From: Sphingobium amiense
GTDB lineage: Bacteria; Pseudomonadota; Alphaproteobacteria; Sphingomonadales; Sphingomonadaceae
NCBI RefSeq assembly: GCF_003967075.1
Contig: NZ_AP018666.1
Coordinates: 1 to 64,000, forward strand
Direction: 5' to 3'
Length of the DNA stretch: 64,000 bases
Part shown: piece by piece, positions 55,349-64,000 of the stretch
How the letters are laid out: each line of letters opens with the position of its first letter
Numbering within the stretch: the stretch's first letter is position 1
Position numbers and translations under genes: made by a program
Notes under the pieces: generated by a model
Told to the model about the DNA's origin: nothing
The model's database searches: none
What the model saw: only the letters and a program-made list of their open reading frames with translations

Positions 55349-55589
55349 GCACCACATAGGCGGCATCGATGTACAACAGCGCGAGGAGCGTCACGGTCGC
55401 CTCGCGGCGGCGTTTTGCTTCGATATGACCGCCGAGCGTCTCGATTGCGGACCGGATCTCGGCGCCGATCGCCTTGGACATCGCAGGCCGCGGCGATTGG
55501 CCCAGCTTGGCAATCATGTCGGTCTGATTCCGTGTCGCAAGCAGTGTCGCGATGAGGGCTTCAACTGTCGCGGCGGACGAAGATACCAT
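55349..55589 (-). pseudogene. N-terminal part of the split PD-(D/E)XK nuclease-domain protein
   Basis: This encodes the first 80 residues (MVSSSAATVEALIATLLATR...RRREATVTLLALLYIDAAYV). ATG 55589 to 55349, plus 52823 to 50911, makes 718 codons with no stop before the end. The region includes a moderately hydrophobic segment (TVTLLALLYIDAAYVV) at the insertion point. Read as it stands the frame ends inside the IS terminal repeat after 90 residues. Confidence 0.82.
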
Positions 55590-55859
55590 GAAACGCTGCT
55601 TTCCTGCTCCGGCTGTTGCTGGCGCGCCTCGTTCACCCGCTCACACGTCAATGGCGTGAACAGAAACACTGTGACGCGTTGGCCGTAAGCTGGCCCCCGA
55701 AGGCGATATAGGAATGGTCCAGGCTCCCTGCCATGAGCTGGAATGATGTCTCTCGCCCGAATACCTATGCACCGACCGGCTAGTCTAATGACAAGCTCCC
55801 ACTGCGCCGAACTTCTCTCGTTTTCCCCCGGAGCTGCGAGCCGGCGAGTTTGGACAGGA

Positions 55860-58800
55860 TCAGCGGAAATCACGCGAACGGACCCTTATGCCGGGATCAG
55901 GCGGTGGCGTCAGCGATCTGCGATCCCACGATACCAGATCACGGGGATCGCACCGCAGCGGATGTTTGGCCACGTCAGCGCGACTAACCCGGTAGATATC
56001 GGCGACATCCGTGCGTGTGCCAACGCTGGCAAGGAGCGGCGACAAATCATCGAGCCGCTGGGCGACCACATGGATCACCTCGCCCTCGCGCTGCACCTGG
56101 CCTCGCACGCCCATCATCGACGCACCCAGGACGGCGCGCCGATGCTTCTCGAACACGTTGGTCCATACCACCAGGTTGGCGACGTTCGTTTCGTCCTCCA
56201 GCGTGATGAACATGACGCCCTTGGCGGAGCCCGGCTTCTGTCTGACCAGCACGATCCCCGCGAGATTGATCCAGCGGCCGTCTTTCATGGACTGCAGCTC
56301 ATCGCAGGTGATCATCTTGCGATTGCGCAATTCGTCGCGCAGGAACGCCAGCGGATGAGCCCGCAGCGACAGGCCAGAGGCCCGATAATCCTCGACCACT
56401 TCCGCGCCGGCGCCCATAGGCGCAAGGATGACCGTCGGCTCGATCGCTTCCTGGCGTAGCTTGCCTTCACGTTCGTCCGCCGCAGCGAACAAGGGCAATG
56501 CTGCATTGCCGAGCCCCTTAACGCTCCACAGTCCCTCACGCCGATTGTTCCCCAATGAGCCGAACCCATCGGCTTCGCCGATCCGATCCAGAGCGCCGCG
56601 CCCCACGCCGGCACGCCGCTGGATTTCCTCGACGCTCTCATAGTGTTGATCGGCGCGCGCCGTGACGATCGCCGCGGCATCGCGGTTGGCGAGCTCATTC
56701 ACCATGCGAAGGCCCAGCCGAACGGCGAGATAGCGGCCGCCCGTTGGCTCAAGGGTGCAATCCCAGCGGCTGTGATTGACGTCGATCGGGCGGATCTCGA
56801 CGCCATGCTGACGCGCGTCGCGGACGATTTGGGCCGGGGCATAAAAGCCCATGGGCTGGGCATTTAGCAGCGCGGCGCAAAACACATCTGGATGATGGCA
56901 TTTCACCCAACTGCTGGCGTAGGCGATCAGCGCAAAGCTCGCGGCGTGGCTTTCCGGGAAACCATAGGAGCCGAAGCCCTCGATCTGTTTGAAGGTGCGC
57001 TCCGCGAATTCCTGATCGTATCCGCGCGCGACCATGCCATCGATCAGCTTGTCCCGAAAATGTGAGACGCCGCCTGTCAGCTTGAACGTCGCCATCGCGC
57101 GCCGAAGCAGATCCGCTTCGCTCGGTGTGAAGCCAGCGCATTCGATGGCCACGCGCATCGCCTGCTCCTGAAACAGCGGCACCCCCAAGGTCTTCTCGAG
57201 CACGCGCCGCAGTTCCTCGGTCGGATAGGTGACGGCCTCCTCGCCGTTGCGCCGGCGACGATAAGGGTGGACCATATCGCCCTGGATCGGCCCGGGGCGC
57301 ACGATCGCCACCTGAATGACCAGATCATAGAAGGTGCGCGGCGCCATCAACGGAATGGACGCCATCTGTGCGCGGCTCTCGATCTGGAAGACACCCAAGG
57401 TATCGGCCTTGCGGATCATCGCGTAGGTCGCCGGATCCTCGGCGGGGATGGTCGCGAGATCGAGCTTCAGGCCCTTGTCATTCTCCATGAACTCGAACGC
57501 CCGCCGCATGCACGACAACATGCCCAGCGCCAGGACATCGACCTTCATGAAGCCCAGGAGATCGATATCGTCTTTGTCCCATTCGATCACCTGTCGATCT
57601 TCCATCGCAGCCGGCTCGATGGGCACCAGTTCGTCAAGCCGATCGCGCGTCAGCACGAATCCGCCAGGATGCTGCGACAAATGGCGCGGCGTATTGATGA
57701 GCTGACGGGCCAATTCCAGGGTCAGCACCAGGCGCCGGTCGGCGAGGTCCAGATTGAGCTCTTCCGCGTGTTTTTCCTCGACGCCATCCTGGCTCCATCC
57801 CCAGACGGACCCGGCCAGACCCGCCGTCATGTCCTCGCTCAGGCCGAGCGCCTTGCCGACTTCGCGGACCGCGCCCCGCGCGCGATAGCGGGTCACGACG
57901 GCCGTCAGCGCCGAGTGCGTCCGCCCATAAGTCTCATAAATCCACTGGATCACTTCCTCCCGGCGCTCATGCTCGAAATCGACGTCGATATCGGGCGGCT
58001 CGCGCCGCTCGGCCGACACGAAACGCTCGAACAGCAATTCCGAGCGCACCGGATCGATCGAGGTGATGCCCAGCACGTAGCAAACGGCACTGTTCGCGGC
58101 CGACCCACGTCCCTGGCAGATAATCTCGCGCCGCCGCGCTTCGGTCACGATGGAATGGACGGTCAGGAAATAGGGCGCATACTCAAGGTCCGCGATGAGC
58201 TTCAGTTCGTGCACCAGTTGCGAGCGCACCTTGTCATCGACCCCCTCGGGATAGCGGTCGGGGGCTTTCTCCCAGGTCAGCCGCTCCAGCTCCTCCTGCG
58301 GCGTCCGGCCGGGCACATTGATCTCATCCGGATATTGGTAACGGAGCTCCTCAAGGCTGAAACTGCACCGCGCTGCGATCTCGAGCGTGCGAGAGACGGG
58401 CGACGCATCCTTGAGATAGCGACGGAACAGCCGCTCCATTTCCTGGCCGGTCTTGAGATGCCGATCGGCGAACCGCTCGCGCCGAGCGCCCAATTCGTCG
58501 ATCGTGCATTTCTCCCGGATGCAAGTGACAACATCCTGCAGCATGTGGCGCTCCGCCGCGTGGTAGAGCACGTCATTGGTCGCGACCGTAGGAACGCGAG
58601 CCGCAGCCGCCAGGTTCGCGAGATCACGCAGCCGGATCGCATCTTTCGGTCGCCGCCGGATCGTCAGAGCCAGATAGGCACGGTCGGCGAAAATCCGTTT
58701 CGTCCGCGCAAGGGCGGCCTCGGTGCCGACGTCTGCCCGGTCAGGACTCAGGATCGCGATGAGCCCGTCATTCCATTGTTCGACATCCGACCAGTCGAGA

Positions 58801-59129
58801 TGACAGGCTCCCTTGCCGCCGCGTTCTTTGCCGATGCTGAGCAGTCGGCACATTCGGCCATAGGCTGCGCGATCCGTCGGATAGAGCAGTAGCGCCGTGC
58901 CGTCGCTCAGATCGATCCTGCATCCGATGATGGCACGAACGCCGGTGGTCCGTTCGGCATCCCAGGCCCGGACGATGCCGGCGACCGATCCTCGATCAAC
59001 GACGCCGAGAGCAGGCAATCCGAGCAATGCGGCCGCGGCGAACAGCTCCTCGGGGGATGATGCGCCCCTCAGGAAGCTGAAGTGCGTCGTAACCTGCAGC
59101 TCGACATAGTTGGCGTCGACCTCGCTCAT
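55860..59129 (-). CDS. dnaE2: Error-prone DNA polymerase DnaE2 (ImuC)
   Basis: This is a 1089-residue C-family polymerase. It has an N-terminal PHP domain ([28 protein letters not shown]), the palm catalytic motif [15 protein letters not shown], and a C-terminal OB fold ([20 protein letters not shown]). It lacks the beta-clamp-binding C-terminal extension of DnaE1, as expected for DnaE2. In the mutasome it extends past lesions with ImuB bridging to the clamp. Its start overlaps the imuB stop by ATGA. The SOS box at 61366 controls the operon. Confidence 0.95.
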   Translation of the reverse strand: MSEVDANYVELQVTTHFSFLRGASSPEELFAAAALLGLPALGVVDRGSVAGIVRAWDAERTTGVRAIIGCRIDLSDGTALLLYPTDRAAYGRMCRLLSIGKERGGKGACHLDWSDVEQWNDGLIAILSPDRADVGTEAALARTKRIFADRAYLALTIRRRPKDAIRLRDLANLAAAARVPTVATNDVLYHAAERHMLQDVVTCIREKCTIDELGARRERFADRHLKTGQEMERLFRRYLKDASPVSRTLEIAARCSFSLEELRYQYPDEINVPGRTPQEELERLTWEKAPDRYPEGVDDKVRSQLVHELKLIADLEYAPYFLTVHSIVTEARRREIICQGRGSAANSAVCYVLGITSIDPVRSELLFERFVSAERREPPDIDVDFEHERREEVIQWIYETYGRTHSALTAVVTRYRARGAVREVGKALGLSEDMTAGLAGSVWGWSQDGVEEKHAEELNLDLADRRLVLTLELARQLINTPRHLSQHPGGFVLTRDRLDELVPIEPAAMEDRQVIEWDKDDIDLLGFMKVDVLALGMLSCMRRAFEFMENDKGLKLDLATIPAEDPATYAMIRKADTLGVFQIESRAQMASIPLMAPRTFYDLVIQVAIVRPGPIQGDMVHPYRRRRNGEEAVTYPTEELRRVLEKTLGVPLFQEQAMRVAIECAGFTPSEADLLRRAMATFKLTGGVSHFRDKLIDGMVARGYDQEFAERTFKQIEGFGSYGFPESHAASFALIAYASSWVKCHHPDVFCAALLNAQPMGFYAPAQIVRDARQHGVEIRPIDVNHSRWDCTLEPTGGRYLAVRLGLRMVNELANRDAAAIVTARADQHYESVEEIQRRAGVGRGALDRIGEADGFGSLGNNRREGLWSVKGLGNAALPLFAAADEREGKLRQEAIEPTVILAPMGAGAEVVEDYRASGLSLRAHPLAFLRDELRNRKMITCDELQSMKDGRWINLAGIVLVRQKPGSAKGVMFITLEDETNVANLVVWTNVFEKHRRAVLGASMMGVRGQVQREGEVIHVVAQRLDDLSPLLASVGTRTDVADIYRVSRADVAKHPLRCDPRDLVSWDRRSLTPPPDPGIRVRSRDFR

Positions 59130-60682
59130 GCGAACGCACCGTGGATGAACCAGCGCATGGTGCCCGTAGCCGGATTTACGCCGTCACCGAGCCGGAACAG
59201 CCAGTACCGACCGCCTGTCTCGGTCTCGACCTGATAATAATCCCGGACGATCAGCGCCTTGTCGGCCTCATTGCCGCTCTCGCGCCACCATTCGCCGTGC
59301 AAGCGTTCCGGACCATCGCCTCGGGTCACCCGATAGCGCTTTCGACGCCACACGAAGAGGCGAGGGGCATCGTCTGGCAGCAGGGCGACCACGTCGATTG
59401 GCTCGGGTCGATCCAACATGCGGGCGGGGCGAGGGAGGTCATCGTCCCACTGGGCGCCGCTATCTTTCGCAAGGGCGGGCATCGTGGTGATCGAGCGCTC
59501 AGGCATACTGCTCGCGTGCGGTGCCGCCCGATGCAGGCTCCGTGGACCAAAACGGTTGGCGAGCGCATCGACCAGAGAGGCGAGGTTCGGCCCGCGTCGC
59601 GGGCTTTCCAACCCTTCATCCTGTTGGGCCGCGAGCGCGTCAGCCAGCGGCGTCACGAGGGTCATTGCCTCAATGCCAAGCCCTGGCTCGACCGTCTCGA
59701 TCTTAGCGCACAGCAATTTCGCGAGATGGCCTGCGTCGCGGGATGCGGTTGCGGTCCCGATGCGGATCGCCTGATTGTGGCCGTCCACACGGTGGAAATA
59801 GCAATCCAATCGGCGAGCACCCTTGCCGATACAGGTGAGCTGCCCCACCACATCGGCAACGAGATCGCCGATCACCTGGGCGAAGGCTTCAGGTGTCGCG
59901 ATCGGCTCCATGAAACCTCGACGGGCCCGCGGCAGATGTTCAGGGTAGATCGGCTCGATCGGCTCGGGCACGAAGCCGAGCGCCTGATCCAGCCGCCGAT
60001 GCAATTCGCGGCCGAACCGTTTGGCGAGAGGGCCGCGCGGCGCACCGATGAGCTGTTCGATCCGCTCAAATCCGAGCTTGCGCAAACCTTCGACCTCGCG
60101 TCCTGGCAATCGCAACGCCGATATCGGCAGGATGGAAATGGCAGTGCGGTGTCCGCCCGGCTCGATCGTGACCGGCCGGCCGGCGGGTACATGCCGCGCA
60201 ACGGCATGGGCGCAGCCTGCAGTGTCGGCCACAGCGATCTGCAGAGCCAGCCCCGACGCGGCAACACGGCGATGGAGATCCTTGAGCAGCGCCTTCTCGG
60301 TGCCAAAGAGACCCGCGCAGCCGGTGATGTCGAGCCAGATTCCGTCGGGCGCATCCGGTGATACGAAGGGTGAGTATCGGCGGCCCGCCCATAGCGCGAG
60401 ATCGCGAAGTCCCTGCAGGTCGCCCTCCGGGTCGGCATCGACGACCTGCAATTCAGGGGCAAACGCTCGGGCCTTCGTCACGGTCATGCCGACGCGGACA
60501 CCGAGCGCCTTAGCCTCGGCATCGACGGCAGCAATGACTTTCCTGCCGTGATCGGGCACCGCGGTCACCAGCGGAAGATCAAGGACCAGGCCGTCACGGC
60601 ACTCAGGCGACAATTTTGCGATCTTCCGCCGCAGCCGGTCGGTCGACCAGTGCGGCAGGAAGAGCGATACGACCCGTCGCAT
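59126..60682 (-). CDS. imuB: ImuB, Y-family polymerase-like mutasome subunit
   Basis: The 518-residue protein starts at ATG 60682 ([20 protein letters not shown]), inside the end of imuA. It has a Y-family scaffold ([40 protein letters not shown]) in which the usual catalytic acidic residues are not conserved, as in other ImuB proteins. The little-finger region and C-terminal part ([22 protein letters not shown]) are complete. It links DnaE2, ImuA and the beta clamp. A longer frame to 60742 is out of keeping with the family start. Confidence 0.93.
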   Translation of the reverse strand: MRRVVSLFLPHWSTDRLRRKIAKLSPECRDGLVLDLPLVTAVPDHGRKVIAAVDAEAKALGVRVGMTVTKARAFAPELQVVDADPEGDLQGLRDLALWAGRRYSPFVSPDAPDGIWLDITGCAGLFGTEKALLKDLHRRVAASGLALQIAVADTAGCAHAVARHVPAGRPVTIEPGGHRTAISILPISALRLPGREVEGLRKLGFERIEQLIGAPRGPLAKRFGRELHRRLDQALGFVPEPIEPIYPEHLPRARRGFMEPIATPEAFAQVIGDLVADVVGQLTCIGKGARRLDCYFHRVDGHNQAIRIGTATASRDAGHLAKLLCAKIETVEPGLGIEAMTLVTPLADALAAQQDEGLESPRRGPNLASLVDALANRFGPRSLHRAAPHASSMPERSITTMPALAKDSGAQWDDDLPRPARMLDRPEPIDVVALLPDDAPRLFVWRRKRYRVTRGDGPERLHGEWWRESGNEADKALIVRDYYQVETETGGRYWLFRLGDGVNPATGTMRWFIHGAFA

Positions 60683-61334
60683 CGCACGCCTCCACGATCC
60701 AGGCGTGCGGATTACCACCGCGCACACGTTCCAAATCCACATGCCAGCGAGGGCGACCCAGGCTCGGCAGACCGAGATCTTCGCTTGGTGAAGCGGTGAT
60801 CCGCCAGCGTGTCATCGCTGCCGTCCCTTCGGCGACCTGTTCGGCCTTCGCCGCGCGACGAAACACGAAGGCCGCTACACCCGAGCTTTCCGCCGCCAAT
60901 TGCAGGCGCTTCGATGCAGTAGTCGAATATTTCCCGACTTCGCCAACCACACCGGCGATGCCAGGGTGATGCAGGCACTCCTCCATCGCGAGCAGGACAT
61001 TGGTGTCGCTGCCGGCCTCGACATAGATGACCCGATCTGGATGAAGACCGGCGAGATGAAGGGCAGGGGCAAACAGGTCGCGCCAGCGCAGGCACCAGAA
61101 GACGGGACCTTCCATTCGCGCCAGGATTCCCGCCAGAAAGACCGTCGCACTCGCCTCGTCCGCGAGATCGGGACTGCCCATCATTTCATGGAGAGCACCT
61201 GCAGCAATGCCTCCGCCCGGCAATCGCTGATCCAGTTCGTCGATGCCGAACGGGATCGCTTCGCGCTGAACGCCTACGCCCTCGATACGCGCGATGCGCG
61301 CTCGCAAATCTTCAAGGACGGTTGATTGACGCAT
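60603..61334 (-). CDS. imuA: ImuA, RecA/SulA-like mutasome subunit
   Basis: The 243-residue protein has a RecA-like fold without a full Walker A (PFGIDELDQRLPGGGIAAGALHEM, then FWCLRWRDLFAPALHLAGL and VIYVEAGSDTNVLLAMEECL). ImuA binds RecA and ImuB and is essential for DnaE2-dependent mutagenesis. It is the first gene of imuA-imuB-dnaE2, with the SOS box 32 bases upstream of its ATG. It overlaps imuB by 80 bases, which is long but seen in other operons of this kind. Confidence 0.92.
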   Translation of the reverse strand: MRQSTVLEDLRARIARIEGVGVQREAIPFGIDELDQRLPGGGIAAGALHEMMGSPDLADEASATVFLAGILARMEGPVFWCLRWRDLFAPALHLAGLHPDRVIYVEAGSDTNVLLAMEECLHHPGIAGVVGEVGKYSTTASKRLQLAAESSGVAAFVFRRAAKAEQVAEGTAAMTRWRITASPSEDLGLPSLGRPRWHVDLERVRGGNPHAWIVEACDATGRIALPAALVDRPAAAEDRKIVA

Positions 61335-61365
61335 GGCATTCAGGAGACTCGGGACTCGTTGATTC

Positions 61366-61380
61366 GTTCCTTATTTGTTC
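61366..61380 (-). promoter_or_regulatory. LexA (SOS) box of the imuA-imuB-dnaE2 operon
   Basis: GTTCCTTATTTGTTC is an exact GTTC-N7-GTTC 32 bases upstream of imuA. A further GTTC follows at 61382-61387, giving a partial second site. LexA repression with induction after DNA damage is expected. Confidence 0.9.
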
Positions 61381-61508
61381 CTGTTCCCGGCGATGAGTCA
61401 AGCAGCTCAAATGCACCGCTTCCGAAGCCTGTGGAATCCGCCAGAAAAAAAGCGCCTTCGGTCCTTTGTGGGATTCACATCCACCAAAGTGCATAGTAGA
61501 TTCATGCT

Positions 61509-62042
61509 ATGTTCCATCAGGCAGACCTATTCGAAGCATCCGTCGAACCCGCGCGAGGGATGGACACGCCGGGGCTTTTGGCGGCGATCGCCGCAGCTTC
61601 GCCGCGGCCAAAATTCTCCTACATGCTCCTCCAGCTCCTGGAGGAAGTCGCTGACGAAAAGGGCAGGGCTGGACCGAGCGTGATGGTGAACGGCGACGCC
61701 GTGCCTGTCCGCGACTGGCTGTGCGATGCGCTGGCTCCGATCGCGCAGCGTACACCCTGGCGCCGTTCGACGATCGAAACCGTGCGGTCGGCACTTGAGC
61801 AGGCTGACGAACTACCGGCCGATCCGACACAGGCTGACCGTGTCATTGAAGAAAGGGTCCGTGAGCGGGTTCGCCAATCGGGCCGCTGCAATGTCAGCCG
61901 CGCAGTGTCGGATCTATGTCGGGGCGGCCTCCTGCGACGCCACTATCAGGGCTATCGGGTGGATCATCAAAATCGCGGCGCCCAGCGCGAGGCAGTCTAC
62001 ACGATCATGCCGGACACCTTGGCGGCGCTACGCCGGCGATGA
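61509..62042 (+). CDS. Hypothetical protein divergent from imuA
   Basis: The 177-residue protein (MFHQADLFEASVEPARG) has two helical halves: FSYMLLQLLEEVADEKG and an Arg-rich C-terminal part with a winged-helix-like pattern (CNVSRAVSDLCRGGLLRRHYQGYRVDH). It could be a DNA-binding regulator. It is divergent from the imu operon, with the SOS box 129 bases upstream. The end overlaps the convergent gene at 62028 by 15 bases. Confidence 0.65.
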   Translation: MFHQADLFEASVEPARGMDTPGLLAAIAAASPRPKFSYMLLQLLEEVADEKGRAGPSVMVNGDAVPVRDWLCDALAPIAQRTPWRRSTIETVRSALEQADELPADPTQADRVIEERVRERVRQSGRCNVSRAVSDLCRGGLLRRHYQGYRVDHQNRGAQREAVYTIMPDTLAALRRR

Positions 62043-62246
62043 GCTGCCGCTGATCGCAAGATCGGCTTCTACTGCGGTCGCGCGCATCAGGCGATCGGGC
62101 ATCTCCAACAACTTCACGGCCGCCGCGGTGATCGCTTCGGCTTCGGTGGGATAGGATTCGGCCGAGCTGATCGATACCCCATCGGGCAATGCGACCGTTG
62201 CCTGAAATCCGTTGCCTTTAGGTGTCGCGCTCAATCGGACTTCCAT
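62028..62246 (-). CDS. Small hypothetical protein
   Basis: The 72-residue protein (MEVRLSATPKGNGFQATVALPDGVSI...) has three or four beta strands then a helix (EAEAITAAAVKLLEM), resembling small HicB-like or DUF-type folds, though no partner toxin is visible. Upstream (62280-62330) the DNA is AT-rich with the palindrome TCTTATAAGA, suggesting its promoter. Confidence 0.6.
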   Translation of the reverse strand: MEVRLSATPKGNGFQATVALPDGVSISSAESYPTEAEAITAAAVKLLEMPDRLMRATAVEADLAISGSSSPA

Positions 62247-62507
62247 GAAAGGTCTCCGCGTTGTATCGGGACTGATATTCTTATAAGATATTGATATTTA
62301 ACATAATTCTTATTATCGCTCTAAGAATTTGTAAGCGCAACTTCGAAAAGAGACACCTCCGCAATTTCCAAATGAGACTCGTCTCTTGAGGACGCCCCTG
62401 CCGCGATCCAATGCTGCTCTTCGAAGCCCGACTTATCCCGCCAACCAGCGGACGGTCAACTTAGCTGACCGTCCACTCCTCGGTAGTGTAGCCTTCGTGG
62501 CCCGCCG

Positions 62508-64000
62508 TTAACTCTGGACAGCGGCGTCGATCTTGGATCGTTGATCACGGCGGACTTGCCACCGAGCAGCAAGAGCCGTGATCGCCGGCAAAACGAGCAA
62601 TGTGAGCACGGTCGAGGTGATCAGTCCGCCGATGACCACGGTCGCGAGCGGCCGCTGGACTTCGGCACCCGTACCGGTTGCCAATGCCATCGGCACAAAT
62701 CCGAGACTGGCGACTAACGCCGTCATCAACACGGGGCGCACGCGCTGCATCGCGCCACTGACGATGGCGTCTTCCTCGCCCGCCCCTTCTTCGCGTCGCT
62801 TGCGGATCGCGCTCATCATGACAAGGCCGTTGAGCACCGCCACGCCCGACAGCGCGATAAACCCGACCGCCGCGGTGATCGAAAACGGGATGCCGCGCAG
62901 GAGCAGCGCGAACACGCCGCCGGCGAGCGCCATCGGCACCGCGCTAAAGACGATCGCTGCCGGCACGAGCCCGCCGAGTGCCATGTAGAGCAGTGCGTAG
63001 ATGGCAACGAAGCAGATTGGCACGACGATCAGCAAGCGCAGCCGGGCCGATTGCAGGCTTTCGAATGTGCCGCCCCAGGCTGTATACATGCCGGGCGGAA
63101 GATCGAGGTTGCCGATCTTCGCCTGCGCTTCCTGCACAAATCCGCCCAGATCTCGGCCGCGGACGTTGACCTGCACGACCACCATGCGCTTGCCGTTCTC
63201 GCGGCTGATCTGGTTCAGCCCCTGGGTGTAGCTGAACCGCGCCACTTCGCGCAGCGGGATCGAGCGGGCAATCTGGCCATCGGCCGCGGGCAGCATCACC
63301 GGGATGGCGCCGAGCGTTTCAAGATCGTCGCGCTGGGCGTCGGGCAAGCGAACGACCACCGAGAATCGCCGGTCACCTTCAAACAACAGCCCCGCCTCAC
63401 GGCCTCCCAGTGCTGCGGCGACGGTACTGGCGACCTCCTCAACCGTCAGTCCGTAGCGCGCCGCCGCGAGCCGATCGATCTTCACATCGAAGGTCGGCGC
63501 ACCGTCAGTCTGTTCGGCGCTGACGTCGCCCGCGCCGGGTATCGTGCGCAATACGCCGGCGATGCGCTTGGCCTGCGCGCTCATCGCATCAAGATCGTCG
63601 CCGTAAAGCTTGACCGCGACATCGGCGCGCACGCCCGCGATCAGCTCGTTGAACCGCATCTGGATCGGCTGCTGGATCTCGGTGCGGTTGCCGATCAGCG
63701 GCTTCATCCGCTCCTCGATCCGCCGCAGGATATCCTCCTTGGATTTGACCTCGGCGGGCCATTCGCTCTCGGGCTTGGGGATCACATAGGTGTCCGAGGC
63801 ATTGGGTGGCATCGGGTCGGTGCCGAGATCGGCGTTGCCGTTCTTCGAGAAGACCAGCGCCACCTCGGGCAGCGTCTTCAGGGCGTTTTCGATCTGCAGC
63901 TGCATCTGGGTCGACTGGTCGATCGATGCGGAGGGCACGCGGAAGTTGGTGACGGTGATGTCCTTCTCGTCGAGCTGCGGCATGAACTCCTCACCGAGGA
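62508..64000 (-). CDS. czcA: CzcA/CusA-type heavy-metal RND efflux pump, C-terminal part (runs off window)
   Basis: The last about 497 residues of an RND pump of the heavy-metal class are present; the N-terminal half lies beyond 64000. Porter-domain motifs (FRVPSASIDQSTQMQLQIEN; PIQMRFNELIAGVRADVAVK) are followed by membrane segments (LLIVVPICFVAIYALLYMAL; AAVGFIALSGVAVLNGLVMM; VLTLLVLPAIT). The protein exports divalent or monovalent metal ions across the envelope together with CzcB and CzcC. It ends normally (RSKIDAAVQS). No regulator or partner genes are in the window. Which metal cannot be told from this part. Confidence 0.92.
   Translation of the reverse strand, partial: LGEEFMPQLDEKDITVTNFRVPSASIDQSTQMQLQIENALKTLPEVALVFSKNGNADLGTDPMPPNASDTYVIPKPESEWPAEVKSKEDILRRIEERMKPLIGNRTEIQQPIQMRFNELIAGVRADVAVKLYGDDLDAMSAQAKRIAGVLRTIPGAGDVSAEQTDGAPTFDVKIDRLAAARYGLTVEEVASTVAAALGGREAGLLFEGDRRFSVVVRLPDAQRDDLETLGAIPVMLPAADGQIARSIPLREVARFSYTQGLNQISRENGKRMVVVQVNVRGRDLGGFVQEAQAKIGNLDLPPGMYTAWGGTFESLQSARLRLLIVVPICFVAIYALLYMALGGLVPAAIVFSAVPMALAGGVFALLLRGIPFSITAAVGFIALSGVAVLNGLVMMSAIRKRREEGAGEEDAIVSGAMQRVRPVLMTALVASLGFVPMALATGTGAEVQRPLATVVIGGLITSTVLTLLVLPAITALAARWQVRRDQRSKIDAAVQS

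Noticed and set aside
57267..58892. A 541-codon plus-strand open frame opposite dnaE2
   Set aside because: Antisense to an unmistakable DnaE2; no family resemblance of its own.
62279..62288. Palindrome TCTTATAAGA upstream of the 62028-62246 gene as an operator
   Set aside because: Short and in an AT-rich promoter-like stretch where such palindromes arise by chance; no regulator to pair it with.

Overview
The window looks like accessory DNA from a high-GC alphaproteobacterium, most likely a sphingomonad (Sphingobium, Novosphingobium or Sphingomonas group), carried on a large plasmid or integrative conjugative element. Three things support this. The gene families are typical of sphingomonad plasmids: a long ParB-like protein, ArdC, and DUF736, DUF2493, DUF3768 and DUF6927-like proteins beside an R388-like RHH / coupling-protein / MobF-relaxase order. 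Two exact GTTC-N7-GTTC LexA boxes are present, which is the alphaproteobacterial SOS motif. The DNA is also dense in IS21-family and tyrosine-recombinase elements. No rRNA, tRNA or CRISPR array was seen.

Layout. 1-2.2 kb: ParB-like protein. 2.2-9.8 kb: an ardC gene split by a 6.6-kb three-recombinase element (2953-9545) that carries its own intact ardC. 9.8-15.4 kb: small conserved plasmid genes, an SNase-like nuclease and a TGT/DpdA-like protein, ending in a PAPS-reductase-like gene. That gene is split by a second element of the same kind (15439-24789), which has an exact 6-bp direct repeat TGCTCG at its ends. The second element carries a TIR gene pair and two IS21 copies, and has lost its first recombinase gene. 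25-33.4 kb: backbone genes (DUF3768, DUF736, Phd/PemK-like toxin-antitoxin, SSB, DUF2493 and small proteins) separated by long, partly repetitive leader regions. 33.4-40.7 kb: DNA-processing module (probable oriT, RHH protein, coupling protein, MobF relaxase). No type IV secretion genes are in the window.

40.8-55.6 kb is a defence-like island. It holds a TIR-like + nuclease operon, two divergent SRAP genes sharing one SOS box (one lacks the catalytic Cys), an Mrr-like nuclease with an unknown partner, an overlapping pair of HEPN proteins, a GNAT, a DUF4238 protein and a PD-(D/E)XK protein. The last is interrupted by an IS21 copy with an 8-bp target duplication. 55.9-61.4 kb is the SOS-controlled mutagenesis operon imuA-imuB-dnaE2. 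The window ends in a CzcA-type metal efflux gene that runs off the right edge.

Three host genes are split by mobile elements, and in each case removing the element and one copy of the junction sequence restores an open frame (311, 320 and 717 aa). The best candidates for undescribed biology are the TIR-like/nuclease pair (40841-44135), the double-HEPN pair (47204-49140), the SOS-linked SRAP pair with a degenerate member, and the cargo-carrying recombinase elements.
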